Positions 1-7,539 of a stretch of 24,773 nucleotides of DNA are shown in pieces. The DNA comes from Pseudomonadota bacterium (GTDB lineage: Bacteria > Pseudomonadota > Gammaproteobacteria > Acidiferrobacterales > Acidiferrobacteraceae): assembly GCA_021795255.1 (NCBI GenBank), contig JAJYPQ010000012.1, positions 1 through 24,773 of the forward strand. The letters are read 5' to 3'. A program made the position numbers and the translations under genes. Below the pieces are notes generated by a model. It was not told the DNA's origin. It was given only the letters and a program-made list of their open reading frames with translations, and made no database searches. Every line of letters begins with the position of its first letter. The first letter of the stretch is position 1.

Positions 1-2
1 TC

Positions 3-83
3 AAGCGCCGCTGGATGTTTGCGCGGGCTCCCTGGAGCATGCCCATGAACCGTGTGATTCAGCAAGAAGCTTACCCGCTTTAG
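3..83 (+). CDS. possible C-terminal tail of a gene entering from the left edge (partial)
   Basis: Reading the third frame from the left edge gives 26 sense codons, ending Gln-Gln-Glu-Ala-Tyr-Pro-Leu, before a TAG at 81-83. The stop falls inside the small inverted repeat at 73-88, which is where an end-of-gene hairpin would sit. The second frame is also open until just past this point, so the frame choice is a guess. The piece is too short to recognise a family, and it may simply be non-coding. Confidence 0.15.
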   Translation, partial: KRRWMFARAPWSMPMNRVIQQEAYPL

Positions 84-88
84 CGGGT
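73..88. terminator. short inverted repeat, possible weak terminator
   Basis: The 16 bases form a perfect inverted repeat (ACCCGCT / AGCGGGT with a minimal loop), just past the stop codon of the 65-residue membrane protein on the minus strand. No clean run of T follows on either strand, so intrinsic termination would be weak. Confidence 0.25.
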
Positions 89-96
89 TGAGAGTG

Positions 97-294
97 TCAC
101 GAGTGGATGTTGTGAGAAAAGGCCCAGATCACGATCATCAGCATGACCACGATATAAAACCTTAGACCCCAGAACACCCACTGCTGCCACGCCTTCAAAG
201 GGCGCGGAGTGACCTCCGGTAAAGGCCTATCCCAACCCTCTTCGCGTAATAAGCGGGCAAGCTCGGCATAATCCACTTGTTCAACACGCTTCAC
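97..294 (-). CDS. small single-pass membrane protein coupled to the NRAMP transporter
   Basis: This encodes 65 residues: a charged N-terminal half followed by one hydrophobic segment (about residues 41-59) and a short polar tail ending HNIHS. I do not recognise a named family. The start is a GTG whose last two bases form part of the TGA that ends the upstream transporter gene (a GTGA overlap on the minus strand), and a G-rich run just upstream can act as ribosome binding site. Such an overlap usually means translational coupling, so the protein is probably made with the transporter and may be an accessory subunit; that role is inference. Next to the left window edge it is followed only by a small inverted repeat. 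Confidence 0.7.
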   Translation of the reverse strand: MKRVEQVDYAELARLLREEGWDRPLPEVTPRPLKAWQQWVFWGLRFYIVVMLMIVIWAFSHNIHS

Positions 295-1748
295 TTCGCA
301 CCCCCAAACGCATGCGGAAATACCGTGGTGATCCCATAAAGGGCGTTACAGATGATCAGTAACACCATGATCACGACCGCGCCGATATTGCGCTTGCGAC
401 TATTGACGAATGACCCCATGAGCTCGGCATCGTTTACGAGCATAAGAAGAAATAACATCGCCGCCGGCATGAAGATCGTGGCCACCACCTGCACGGTGAT
501 GTTCAAAAACCCCAACGGCACGTGCGGCAACATGACGACCCCCGCGGCCACCGCGGAACCCACGACCGCAGGGGCATAGAAGGCCCAAGCCCGGCGCGGA
601 GCATCGTTCAAAGACCGTGGAAGGTTGAGCGCCTCCCCCATCGCCCAGGCGGTGCTGGCGGTGATCACAATAGACGAGATGAGACCGGCCTCTATCAGGC
701 CAAGCCCAAAAAGGTCTGTCGCCCAGCCACCAACGTGGTCCTTCAGGGCCGCGAGAATGCCCTGCACGTTCAGATCCCCGGCATTGGCCAGTCCATGAAG
801 ATGCTGCCCGGTCAGTATGATGATGGCCATGGCCACGATCACCATCCCGGCGACCCCCAGCATGAGGTCGCGCCGGCTGGCGTCGATGTCATGCGGCAGC
901 AGGCCCTTGTCGACGACGCACGATTGCTGGAAGAAAAGCTGCCACGGAGCGATCGTGGTCCCGATATTGGCCGACAGCAGCACTAGAAACCCAGACGACA
1001 GCAACCCCCCGGGCACCAACCAATTACCGCCCACGAATGCCCGCCCCACCGCCGACCAATCCGGATGCGACAACAGCGCCAAAGGCACGAATATGAGGTT
1101 CAAGACGGCGATGAAAAGCGCAATCCGCTCCCAGGTCCAGTAACGCAGGAATACGAGCACGGAAGCCACGAAAACAAGAGTGATGGGGACTGTGAGCCAG
1201 TGGGACAAACCAAAGACATCGCCCCCCACGCGTACGCCGATGAACTCGGTCATGAGCGTCAGGATGTTGGCGATCACGAGATCGGCGAGCGAGAATATCC
1301 CCCAAAAGGCGCCGTAGCGCTTCCAGATCAGCTCGGCATGGCCCCGTCGCGTGACCGCCCCCAGGCGTATGGTCATCTCCTGCACGAAATAGGCCATGAT
1401 GCCAAGCGGGATCATGAGCGGCAAAAACACCCCAAGACCGTAGACCGCGCCGGTCTGCGAGTAGGTGATGACGCCGCCTGCGTCATTATCCCCGAGCATG
1501 ACAAGAAGACCTGGACCGATAAGCGCAAGCCACAAGGCGATCCGGCTACCGAGGGTCTTTGGCCCATTACGTAACCGCGCGATCCGCAGACGATCCTGTA
1601 CGCGTATCAGCAGCGCCTCGGGCACCACGATGTCATCGGTCTCGCCTCCCGGCGGTCTGACCCTGGCGCGTCGCTCGGCTTGGCGCGCCTGCGCCGCCTT
1701 GGCTCGCAAAAGCGCCGCCCGTAACGCCTGAAGAACATGCACCTGCAT
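291..1748 (-). CDS. NRAMP-family divalent metal transporter (non-canonical motifs)
   Basis: This is a polytopic inner-membrane transporter of 485 residues. A hydrophilic, Arg-rich N-terminal extension (1-70) precedes about eleven hydrophobic segments. TM1 carries GPGLL followed by DNDAGG (87-92), where classical NRAMP proteins have DPGN. TM6 carries GTTIAPWQ (263-270), where classical members have a Met-Pro-His triplet, so the metal-selecting Met is Ala and the His is Trp. Family membership is clear, but the substrate is not: within SLC11/NRAMP, loss of this Met has been linked to harder cations such as Mg2+, so calling it a Mn2+/Fe2+ importer (mntH) would be unsafe. The start ATG at 1748 has a GGGGA element a few bases upstream. 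The stop overlaps the start of the 65-residue gene. No known metal riboswitch could be recognised in the 600-bp leader. Confidence 0.9.
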   Translation of the reverse strand: MQVHVLQALRAALLRAKAAQARQAERRARVRPPGGETDDIVVPEALLIRVQDRLRIARLRNGPKTLGSRIALWLALIGPGLLVMLGDNDAGGVITYSQTGAVYGLGVFLPLMIPLGIMAYFVQEMTIRLGAVTRRGHAELIWKRYGAFWGIFSLADLVIANILTLMTEFIGVRVGGDVFGLSHWLTVPITLVFVASVLVFLRYWTWERIALFIAVLNLIFVPLALLSHPDWSAVGRAFVGGNWLVPGGLLSSGFLVLLSANIGTTIAPWQLFFQQSCVVDKGLLPHDIDASRRDLMLGVAGMVIVAMAIIILTGQHLHGLANAGDLNVQGILAALKDHVGGWATDLFGLGLIEAGLISSIVITASTAWAMGEALNLPRSLNDAPRRAWAFYAPAVVGSAVAAGVVMLPHVPLGFLNITVQVVATIFMPAAMLFLLMLVNDAELMGSFVNSRKRNIGAVVIMVLLIICNALYGITTVFPHAFGGAK

Positions 1749-2362
1749 GAGCGAATCCCCAAAAAATGTTCTTAAGACCAGGCCACGCGCGCGGCGGCGC
1801 GGAAGGCTTGGTCTCTCTCCGATGCGATTTTGGGTGGGGCGGGACTATGGTGGGGCCCGAACCCACGGTCTGCCCAAAGGCGACCGCGGTCCGGCGTCAT
1901 GCGAAGCGGGGTCGACCTTCAGGCCTTGGCTGTATGGCTACTACTGCCCATTAGGTAGCGGGCCCTCCGAATAAGCGGTCGTGCCGCAATGGCGGCTTTG
2001 TAGCAGTCCTTTCCACGGCTGTCAACGTCTACCGAGCCTCGTTTACAAAAGACATCGCGGTCGGGCCTTACCCTGGCTTGCGTTCACGGTCTTACCGTGC
2101 GACCCCATCCGCCCGCCGCGCGAGCGCCTGTCATCGCAGCCCACGCCGGCATCGTCCCCGCCCTTGAAATCCACTCATGCGGCCCCGTCCCAAGGCATCG
2201 CCCACGCCTTTTTGGTCCGCGCCGCCCGATCCCGCTTTCGCAGTCCACCCCTTAGGGCCGCGATCCGGTCATAAGCCGCCATGCATCACGCAGGGTCTTA
2301 TCTTGCCACGGTCCCGGTTGCAATCACCGGTCGGCCGCCACCTCGATGCCGGAAGGCCACAC
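1749..2362. other. intergenic region, no convincing gene
   Basis: This 614-bp GC-rich stretch separates the NRAMP start from the stop of the orphan gene; both genes lie on the minus strand, so it must hold the NRAMP promoter and leader. I see no perfect -10 box. On the minus strand a GTGGG-TTCGGGC-CCCAC stem-loop at about 1851-1867 resembles a tRNA T-arm, but no matching acceptor or anticodon arm exists. The short open frames here have poor composition and no ribosome binding sites. Confidence 0.5.
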
Positions 2363-3526
2363 CTATTGCGCCCCCCAGTGCTTCGTGGCGATCGCCTCCC
2401 CCAGATCCAGATCCACCAAGCGCCGACGCACCTCAAAAAGCTTTTCCAGCAATGCCGGCTCAGCCCGCGCATAGGCATCGGCGTCTGGCACGCGCTTTAC
2501 CACGACGCCTAGAAGCTCAGTGATCGCATTGCCGATCGAATTCTGGCTGATGGTGACAATAAGCTTGCCGGTATCATTACGGTAAATGAGCTGCTTGAAC
2601 GCCGGCTGCCAGCGGATGGCATTCGCATAGCGTGCGTCGCGTATGCAATGATCGCGCACCATCTTCGCCGTCTTCAGAAAGTCGCTGTTGAAAAGAAGTT
2701 TGTCCTCGACGAGCTCTGGGAAATAAATGTCACGCGGCATGGGTGCGTTACGCGTCGATACCTGACCAAAGAAAGTCCTATAGAAATCTATGAACCCTTT
2801 AAGGATCGTGTCGTACTCCTTCCAGAACCGTACCTTCTTCAAGGATTCCACGCCCCCTTGCACCTCCCAGCTGGGCAGCCCTTGCGGATAGCCGGTCAAC
2901 GCGATCTTGCAGGAACCGTGCTGACAGGTCTTTAGTATTTCAAGATCAAGCCCTGCAAAGAAATCGAGATAGACATTGCGCATGTGAGCCTGAAAAAGCG
3001 AGTTCTGGCCACCGTCTGTCAGATTTGGGTTCTCTGGATCCGCCATGTCCGCCTCACGCAGCCGCGCCTTATCAAACACAATGAAGTGGTTGTGCAGCAT
3101 GCGAATGCTCGGTACCCCGGGCGATGTAAGCGGCCATGTGGCGTCAAGGCTCGCCTCGCCCGACAACACCAGGGCCTGCTCGGGATCCGGATAAAGCTCC
3201 AGCATATAGGCGATAATGACCTCGTTCATCCGGTTCCAGACATTCTTCACATTGTCAGGCACCTGAGTCCGGCGCGCGGGCCGTCCGAGCGGATCGAGAA
3301 TACTTTGCGCGGTGTTATAAATGATCGATGTGTCGAACTCGTTGCTGTGGGCAATGGCCTTTCTGTAGAGCAGCAGGCCCTCCGGATTTCTGAGAAGGCC
3401 GTTGTTGTTGGTAAGATCGTTCAGATTTTCCGTGCTGTTGAAAAATTCGTTGGGCTTCATCCCTTCCGGCACTTCGAGCGGAATGGGACGATAGGGGTTA
3501 CTGATTTCTCGGGGACCGACCTGCAT
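2363..3526 (-). CDS. conserved-looking soluble protein of unknown function, 387 aa
   Basis: I do not recognise the family. The protein has no signal peptide and no membrane segment, so it should be cytoplasmic. Visible landmarks are an Asn-rich stretch (36-44), a His-containing strand HNHFIVFD (145-152), a Cys pair CQHGSC (201-206) in a Gly/Pro-rich segment, and a Leu/Arg-rich C-terminal helix (about 350-372). Composition is normal for a real gene, and the start ATG at 3526 is preceded by AGGTGA about eight bases away. It appears monocistronic: the neighbours are the NRAMP pair, 600 bp downstream on the same strand, and the RIO kinase, divergent. A TATACT box at 3624-3629 on the minus strand could be its -10. 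The HNH triplet is not in an HNH-nuclease context, and the Cys pair alone does not establish metal binding. Confidence 0.75.
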   Translation of the reverse strand: MQVGPREISNPYRPIPLEVPEGMKPNEFFNSTENLNDLTNNNGLLRNPEGLLLYRKAIAHSNEFDTSIIYNTAQSILDPLGRPARRTQVPDNVKNVWNRMNEVIIAYMLELYPDPEQALVLSGEASLDATWPLTSPGVPSIRMLHNHFIVFDKARLREADMADPENPNLTDGGQNSLFQAHMRNVYLDFFAGLDLEILKTCQHGSCKIALTGYPQGLPSWEVQGGVESLKKVRFWKEYDTILKGFIDFYRTFFGQVSTRNAPMPRDIYFPELVEDKLLFNSDFLKTAKMVRDHCIRDARYANAIRWQPAFKQLIYRNDTGKLIVTISQNSIGNAITELLGVVVKRVPDADAYARAEPALLEKLFEVRRRLVDLDLGEAIATKHWGAQ

Positions 3527-3623
3527 CGTTCATCACCTTTATCTGTGAGAGGGTTCCAGCGCACAACTGACGCCCGCGCGGCCCCGCCACGGATAACTCG
3601 CGTCCTGCACGGGACCGCCTCTA

Positions 3624-3629
3624 AGTATA
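3624..3629 (-). promoter_or_regulatory. candidate -10 box for the 387-aa gene
   Basis: TATACT on the minus strand lies about 95 bases upstream of the ATG at 3526, in otherwise GC-rich DNA. No TTGACA-like -35 is present at 16-18 bases, so this is a weak call. Confidence 0.3.
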
Positions 3630-4045
3630 AGACTCGGCCGGGCCCCAATGACACTCCTATCGCACTCGAATGAGCTTTCAAAGGCTATGAAGACATCGCT
3701 GGCAAAGGCGCCATTTGCGCAATTTATCCCCCCATGCAGGGCGTTTTCGGTATCTTGCTAAAACCCCGTCCACGAGCAATCGCCCGCCCCAAGGCGCGCG
3801 CGCCGAAACATGGATGGCCCGCCATTCTCCCTGGGAAGGAATAGACCTCGGGAGGTAGGGGAAGAGAGCCCGAGAACACCCGGTGACGGCGTCAGAATGA
3901 GGGCGTCAGAGGGCCCCCATGCCGGGCGTTGGACGTTTATGGGCACACGCCAAGCTTTCGATGCCGATCCGCGGCCCCCCATGAGAATTGCGGATTGATG
4001 GCCACCCACTCTATCGCCTTTCGAGCCCCTCGTGTAGCATACGGG

Positions 4046-4051
4046 TATGAT
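4046..4051 (+). promoter_or_regulatory. candidate -10 box for the RIO kinase gene
   Basis: TATGAT on the plus strand lies 59 bases before the TTG start at 4111, in the only AT-rich patch of the spacer. The -35 region is poor. Confidence 0.35.
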
Positions 4052-4110
4052 TGTCATCATTAATCAAAGGCTTTCCCTTCCCTTACGGCCCATGACGCGG
4101 TAACCCGTCT

Positions 4111-4977
4111 TTGCGCATCCCTAAGACCCTGGCGCCCCTGCTGGAAGAGGGGCTTATCGACCATGTCATCCAGCCCTTGCGTAGCGGCAAGGAGGCCGAC
4201 CTCTTCGTCGTCGCCACTCGCGATGGGGTGCGCTGCGCCAAAGTCTACAAGGAGGCCCGGCAACGCAGCTTTCGTCAGGCCGGGCTCTATCAGGAAGGAC
4301 GAACCGTCCGCGACAGCCGACGTGGACGGGCGATGGCCAGAAAATCGCGCTTTGGGCGTCACGAGCGGGAGGATATCTGGCAAAACGCCGAGGTCGATGC
4401 CCTTTTTCTGCTCGCCGATGCCGGTGTACGCGTGCCCACACCCTACCTCTGCATTGACGGCGTGCTGCTCATGGAGCTCATCGTGGATGCGGCCGGCAAT
4501 CCTGCGCCACGGCTTTCCGACTTGATCCTGACGGCGACAGAGGCCTCCACCATTCATGCAGCCCTCATGCGCGATGTGGCGCGCATGTTGTGCGCGGGCG
4601 TCGTTCACGGCGACCTCAGCGAATACAACGTCCTTTTGGATGAGACGGGCCCCGTCATCATCGACCTGCCCCAGCATCTGAACGCCGCCGCCAACAACAA
4701 TGCCGCGGCCTTCTTCGTGCGCGACATCGATCATCTGGCAGCCTTCTTCGGGCGCTTTGCCCCACCACTTGCCGCAACCGACTATGGACGCGAGATGTGG
4801 GCGCTTTTTAAAGCCCAGGCCCTGCAGCCAGACACGCCCTTGACCGGGATCTATCGTCCAGAGTCGACCCCGCCTGATGTCGCCCAGGTCTTGCGCGAGA
4901 TCGACGCCGCGCGCCGTGAAGAGGAGCATCGCCGGGCACGGCTTGCCTCGCAAGCCGAGGCGAATCACACCGATTGA
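4111..4977 (+). CDS. RIO1-family serine/threonine kinase
   Basis: This is a bacterial RIO1-type atypical protein kinase of 288 residues. The RIO nucleotide loop SGKEAD is at 25-30 and the ATP-anchoring Lys (CAKVYKE) at 44. The catalytic loop HGDLSEYN at 166-173 supplies Asp168 and Asn173, and the metal-binding IIDLPQ at 183-188 supplies Asp185. All key residues are intact, so it should be active. The start is a TTG: an in-frame TGA lies 18 bases upstream, and the N-terminus MRIPKTLAPL matches the start I remember for Pseudomonas homologues. No Shine-Dalgarno is evident, so expression may be low. In eukaryotes and archaea RIO1 acts in small-subunit ribosome maturation; the bacterial role is not settled. 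It ends convergently with the DUF4337 gene, 93 bp away. Confidence 0.9.
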   Translation: MRIPKTLAPLLEEGLIDHVIQPLRSGKEADLFVVATRDGVRCAKVYKEARQRSFRQAGLYQEGRTVRDSRRGRAMARKSRFGRHEREDIWQNAEVDALFLLADAGVRVPTPYLCIDGVLLMELIVDAAGNPAPRLSDLILTATEASTIHAALMRDVARMLCAGVVHGDLSEYNVLLDETGPVIIDLPQHLNAAANNNAAAFFVRDIDHLAAFFGRFAPPLAATDYGREMWALFKAQALQPDTPLTGIYRPESTPPDVAQVLREIDAARREEEHRRARLASQAEANHTD

Positions 4978-5034
4978 GCGTAATCTACGGCGCGCCCGCA
5001 CATCGAGCCGGCTTTGTCTCTTGGTACCGTTTCT

Positions 5035-5070
5035 CCGGAATCGTAAGAGGGATTGCGCGAACCATTCCGG
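5035..5070. terminator. inverted repeat between convergent genes, possible bidirectional terminator
   Basis: CCGGAAT (5035-5041) and ATTCCGG (5064-5070) form a perfect seven-base inverted repeat with a 22-base loop in the 93-bp gap between the convergent stops at 4977 and 5071. There is no T-tract, so a role in termination is uncertain. Confidence 0.25.
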
Positions 5071-5652
5071 TCACATCAACCACAAGGCATAGCCCCAAAG
5101 CCCCACACCGAAGATTGCCATGGTGCCGGCCGCAACGAACAACCACTTGCGGCCGGTCAAGGCCGTTATCGAGGCAAGCGAAATGGCGATCTGGATGAAT
5201 ATGAGACTCAAGGCCATGCCGTTATGAGGCCGATCGAGCCGCGCCGACTCCCGGTCTGCATGCTTCGAGCGACTCTCCAGGGCTCCGGCATGCGCCTTGA
5301 TAGCCACCTTCTGCGCTGCGTACTTGACGATCTTCTTGCGAAAAGATATGGCTTTGGCAGGCGGCAGAAGGGCCAGGGCCAACTGCATGATATGCGCCTT
5401 GGTGCTTACCGCCTGATAGTAGTTCCATTGGTCGGCGGCATGGGTCTTTTGTAAGATGGCTTCGTTTTTATAAAGAAGCACCTCGTTCATGATGCGCGTG
5501 CCCTGATAACTGACCACGGCCCCTATCGAAGCGAGGATGGCGGTGAAGATCGCCACCCACTGATTCAAGCTATGGTGCTTGTGTGGGCCACGCGCGGCCT
5601 CTTGGACGAACTCCTCATGCGGCGCATGGGTGTGGACTCCGTTCTCGGTCAT
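5071..5652 (-). CDS. DUF4337-type membrane protein
   Basis: This encodes 193 residues: a short His-rich N-terminus, one hydrophobic segment at about 29-48, a long Lys/Ala-rich helical loop (about 60-135), and two hydrophobic segments near the C-terminus (about 145-165 and 168-190). This order, with the YQGTRI and QWNYYQA segments, matches the DUF4337 family as I know it; its function is unknown. I chose the ATG at 5652 because GGGAG sits five bases upstream (5658-5662 on the minus strand). A longer reading from 5706 has no ribosome binding site and would add an unrelated N-terminus. It is probably an inner-membrane protein with a cytoplasmic or periplasmic coiled region. Confidence 0.8.
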   Translation of the reverse strand: MTENGVHTHAPHEEFVQEAARGPHKHHSLNQWVAIFTAILASIGAVVSYQGTRIMNEVLLYKNEAILQKTHAADQWNYYQAVSTKAHIMQLALALLPPAKAISFRKKIVKYAAQKVAIKAHAGALESRSKHADRESARLDRPHNGMALSLIFIQIAISLASITALTGRKWLFVAAGTMAIFGVGLWGYALWLM

Positions 5653-6247
5653 ACGATCTCCCGTGTATACATAGAGAAAGCCGCAAACGGCGCAAAGCCC
5701 CGTCACAGCAATCCTTTGGCCATACGACCCTTAAAGGTTGGGCGCGATACCCATGCGCGACTATGCCCAGACCTCATCCCGCGCACAGACGGAATCACGC
5801 TTATATTAAAGGTCTTTTCACGAACTTTAGAGCGTGCGTCGCATAGTATACAAGCCGCATCCGCGAGACATTGCCCCCGGCGGGCGGCGCAACGGGCATC
5901 TCGCCCATGGGCCTGACTCCCGCCCCACACCCCGTATACCAGACCCCACGCGAGGCGCAAAGGGCGCGCGGGCGCTTTGGCACCGACCCGATGGCCGACG
6001 CCCCAAGGTCGTCGCGATTTTGGGTCACGGCCCGCACGAACGGGGTTGATCATCCGGCCATCACCACGCCGACCGGCCGCACTGGAAGGCCCCGACCCCA
6101 CCGTACGTCGCCTCGCTCGCCCCTGCCGCTTGCGATTTGTTGTGGCCTCGGAACAAAATGGCGGCGCCCGTGTCTCACGCGATGGTATTATAAGGTCCTT
6201 AAAGGGGCTTACAAAAACCGACCGATCATTTTTTCAAGGAATCACCC
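5653..6247. other. divergent intergenic region between DUF4337 gene and copper operon
   Basis: This 595-bp spacer holds promoters for both flanking genes. On the plus strand an extended -10 (TGGTATTAT, 6183-6191) precedes the copper operon. On the minus strand TATACT (within about 5843-5852) and TAATAT near 5805 are possible -10 elements for the DUF4337 gene. The long open frames in the GC-rich middle are Arg/Pro/Gly-rich, lack ribosome binding sites and look spurious. Confidence 0.45.
6183..6191 (+). promoter_or_regulatory. extended -10 promoter element for the copper operon
   Basis: TGG followed by TATTAT is an extended -10 motif, 57 bases before the ATG at 6248; a T-rich and A-rich leader with AAGGA follows. 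No good -35 is needed for an extended -10 promoter, and none is visible. Confidence 0.45.
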
Positions 6248-7156
6248 ATGTCTGCCCGAAGATATGCCGCGGTCACCGCCGGGGTCGTTTTGCGTGCCCT
6301 CACGGCAAGCGCCCAGGCGCATGCCATTGCCGGCATGCGCGTCTTCCCCGGAACCCTCACCTTCTCCGATCCCGGAGTCACCGACGAGTTTGACTTAGGA
6401 TTTGGCCGCGCGGCCCTCAGCACTACGCCAGGCAGCCCCTCCCCTTACGTCTCGGCGACCACCGCGACCGAATCAAAGACCATCACAAAGGATCTGGCTT
6501 TTAGTATCGGCGGCAGCTACCAGAGCGCCGCGGGCGACATCGCGCCGAGCGGTTTCGGAAACGCCGAGGTGGGCTTAAGCTACCTGCTTTGGAAGAGCGA
6601 CAGCCAAGAGACGCTCATCACCGGCGCCCTGAACGAATCTCTCAACGATACCGGCAGTGCCGGGGTGGGTGAACCCTATTCGGTCTTGTCTCCCACGCTG
6701 CTGTTTGGGCGCGGTCTTGGCGATCTGCCGAGCAAGATCCGGCTGCTCCGGCCGTTTGCGCTCACCGGCATGGTAGCCGCCAATATCCCGTCGGCGGCCA
6801 ATATCGCAAGATCCGTCAGCTGGGGCTTGTCGGTCCAGTACAGTCTCCCCTACCTTCAATCCTATGTTCGCGATATCGGGCTGCACGCCCCGTTTAACAA
6901 TCTCGTGCCACTCGTGGAATTTCCGATGCAGACTTACACGAGCGGCCCGTATGCTGGACGGACGCTTGGCACCATCGACCCGGGCTTTGTCTGGATTGGA
7001 CACTACGGACAGGTCGGCATAGAGGCCACGATTCCGGTGAATCGGGCGAGCGGCCGGGGTCTTGGGGTCATACTGGGGGTCGGCTTCTATCTTGATGATC
7101 TTTTCCCCCATACTCTGGGCGCACCGCTTTTCCCCGCAACGCCGAGGACTACCTAA
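6248..7156 (+). CDS. outer-membrane beta-barrel-like protein of the copper cluster
   Basis: This encodes 302 residues with a signal peptide (hydrophobic core about 8-20, Ala-Gln-Ala-His-Ala cleavage site near 26). The rest is made of alternating polar/apolar strands rich in Gly, Ser and Thr with short turns, typical of small outer-membrane barrels of the MetA-degradation or generic transporter type. It does not end in the usual aromatic residue, so either the assembly signal is atypical or the last strand lies before the Pro-rich tail. AAGGA lies about eight bases before the ATG. The TAA stop directly abuts the copC start, so the two genes form an operon. The context suggests a porin or a surface partner for copper, but no metal-binding motif is visible. 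Confidence 0.75.
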   Translation: MSARRYAAVTAGVVLRALTASAQAHAIAGMRVFPGTLTFSDPGVTDEFDLGFGRAALSTTPGSPSPYVSATTATESKTITKDLAFSIGGSYQSAAGDIAPSGFGNAEVGLSYLLWKSDSQETLITGALNESLNDTGSAGVGEPYSVLSPTLLFGRGLGDLPSKIRLLRPFALTGMVAANIPSAANIARSVSWGLSVQYSLPYLQSYVRDIGLHAPFNNLVPLVEFPMQTYTSGPYAGRTLGTIDPGFVWIGHYGQVGIEATIPVNRASGRGLGVILGVGFYLDDLFPHTLGAPLFPATPRTT

Positions 7157-7534
7157 ATGACCACCAGAGCCCCCATGAGACGCGCCGCCTTGACCATGCT
7201 TCTCACCTTGCTGCTGCCCGCCGGCGCCTATGCCCACGCCTTTCCCGACCGGTCACGGCCACGCGTAGGCGCCACCGTAAAGGCCGCACCCCTCCATGTG
7301 CGCATCTGGTTCGACGCCGGGCTTGAGGCGCTTTTTTGTTCGCTCATTGTCAAAAATGCCGCCGGACAGGTTGTCAGTGAGGGACGCGGCCATGTGGTCT
7401 CCGGGAGCCATGATCGGCTGCTGGAGACCACCGTGAAGCCCCTGGCACCCGGTAAATATCGCGTCTATTGGAGCGTCGTGGCGGTCGATGGCCATCACAC
7501 CGAGGGCCATTACATGTTTCGCATCGAGGGTTAA
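7157..7534 (+). CDS. copC: periplasmic copper-binding protein CopC
   Basis: This encodes 125 residues. A signal peptide (1-26, Ala-Tyr-Ala cleavage) exposes His27 as the N-terminal residue of the mature protein, the N-terminal Cu(II) ligand position in CopC. The second half of the site is the segment YRVYWSVVAVDGHHTEG, which supplies Asp111 and His113. The cupredoxin-like fold is indicated by the strands FEAR-like WFDAGLEA (51-58) and the conserved C-terminal EGHYMFRI. Met-rich Cu(I) motifs found in some plasmid-borne CopC proteins are absent, so a Cu(II)-only site is likely. GAGG lies nine bases before the ATG. It sits between the barrel gene and copD, consistent with delivering copper in the periplasm for CopD uptake or for resistance. 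Confidence 0.92.
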   Translation: MTTRAPMRRAALTMLLTLLLPAGAYAHAFPDRSRPRVGATVKAAPLHVRIWFDAGLEALFCSLIVKNAAGQVVSEGRGHVVSGSHDRLLETTVKPLAPGKYRVYWSVVAVDGHHTEGHYMFRIEG

Positions 7535-7539
7535 TACCT

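Larger units (their letters stand above)
3527..4110. other. divergent intergenic region between orphan gene and RIO kinase
   Basis: This 584-bp spacer separates two divergently transcribed genes and should hold both promoters. On the minus strand TATACT at 3624-3629 is a candidate -10 for the orphan gene. On the plus strand TATGAT at 4046-4051 is a candidate -10 for the RIO kinase. Neither has a good -35. A nine-base direct repeat GGCGTCAGA occurs twice between about 3889 and 3911. No open frame here has a supporting ribosome binding site. Confidence 0.45.

Noticed and set aside
1840..1910. tRNA-like T-arm (GTGGG-TTCGGGC-CCCAC, minus strand)
   Set aside because: No pairing acceptor stem, no anticodon arm and no D-arm at tRNA distances; position 58 is not A. 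Treated as chance GC-rich hairpin.
1900..1990. M-box or yybP-ykoY metal riboswitch before the NRAMP gene
   Set aside because: A GGCTACTACTGCCC stretch recalls part of the M-box, but it is on the wrong strand, and the other conserved segments are missing.
1822..6025. GCGATTTTGGGT shared by two intergenic regions (about 1824 and 6016)
   Set aside because: A single shared 12-mer is expected by chance in a window of this size, and the flanks do not align.
5703..6101. 132-codon minus-strand frame between the DUF4337 gene and the copper operon
   Set aside because: Arg/Gly-rich shadow-type composition, no ribosome binding site, and it overlaps both promoter regions.
7468..7539. Longer CopD start inside copC
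   Set aside because: The extra 24 residues are Arg/His-rich and overlap CopC; the ATG at 7540 has a ribosome binding site and begins the first membrane segment.
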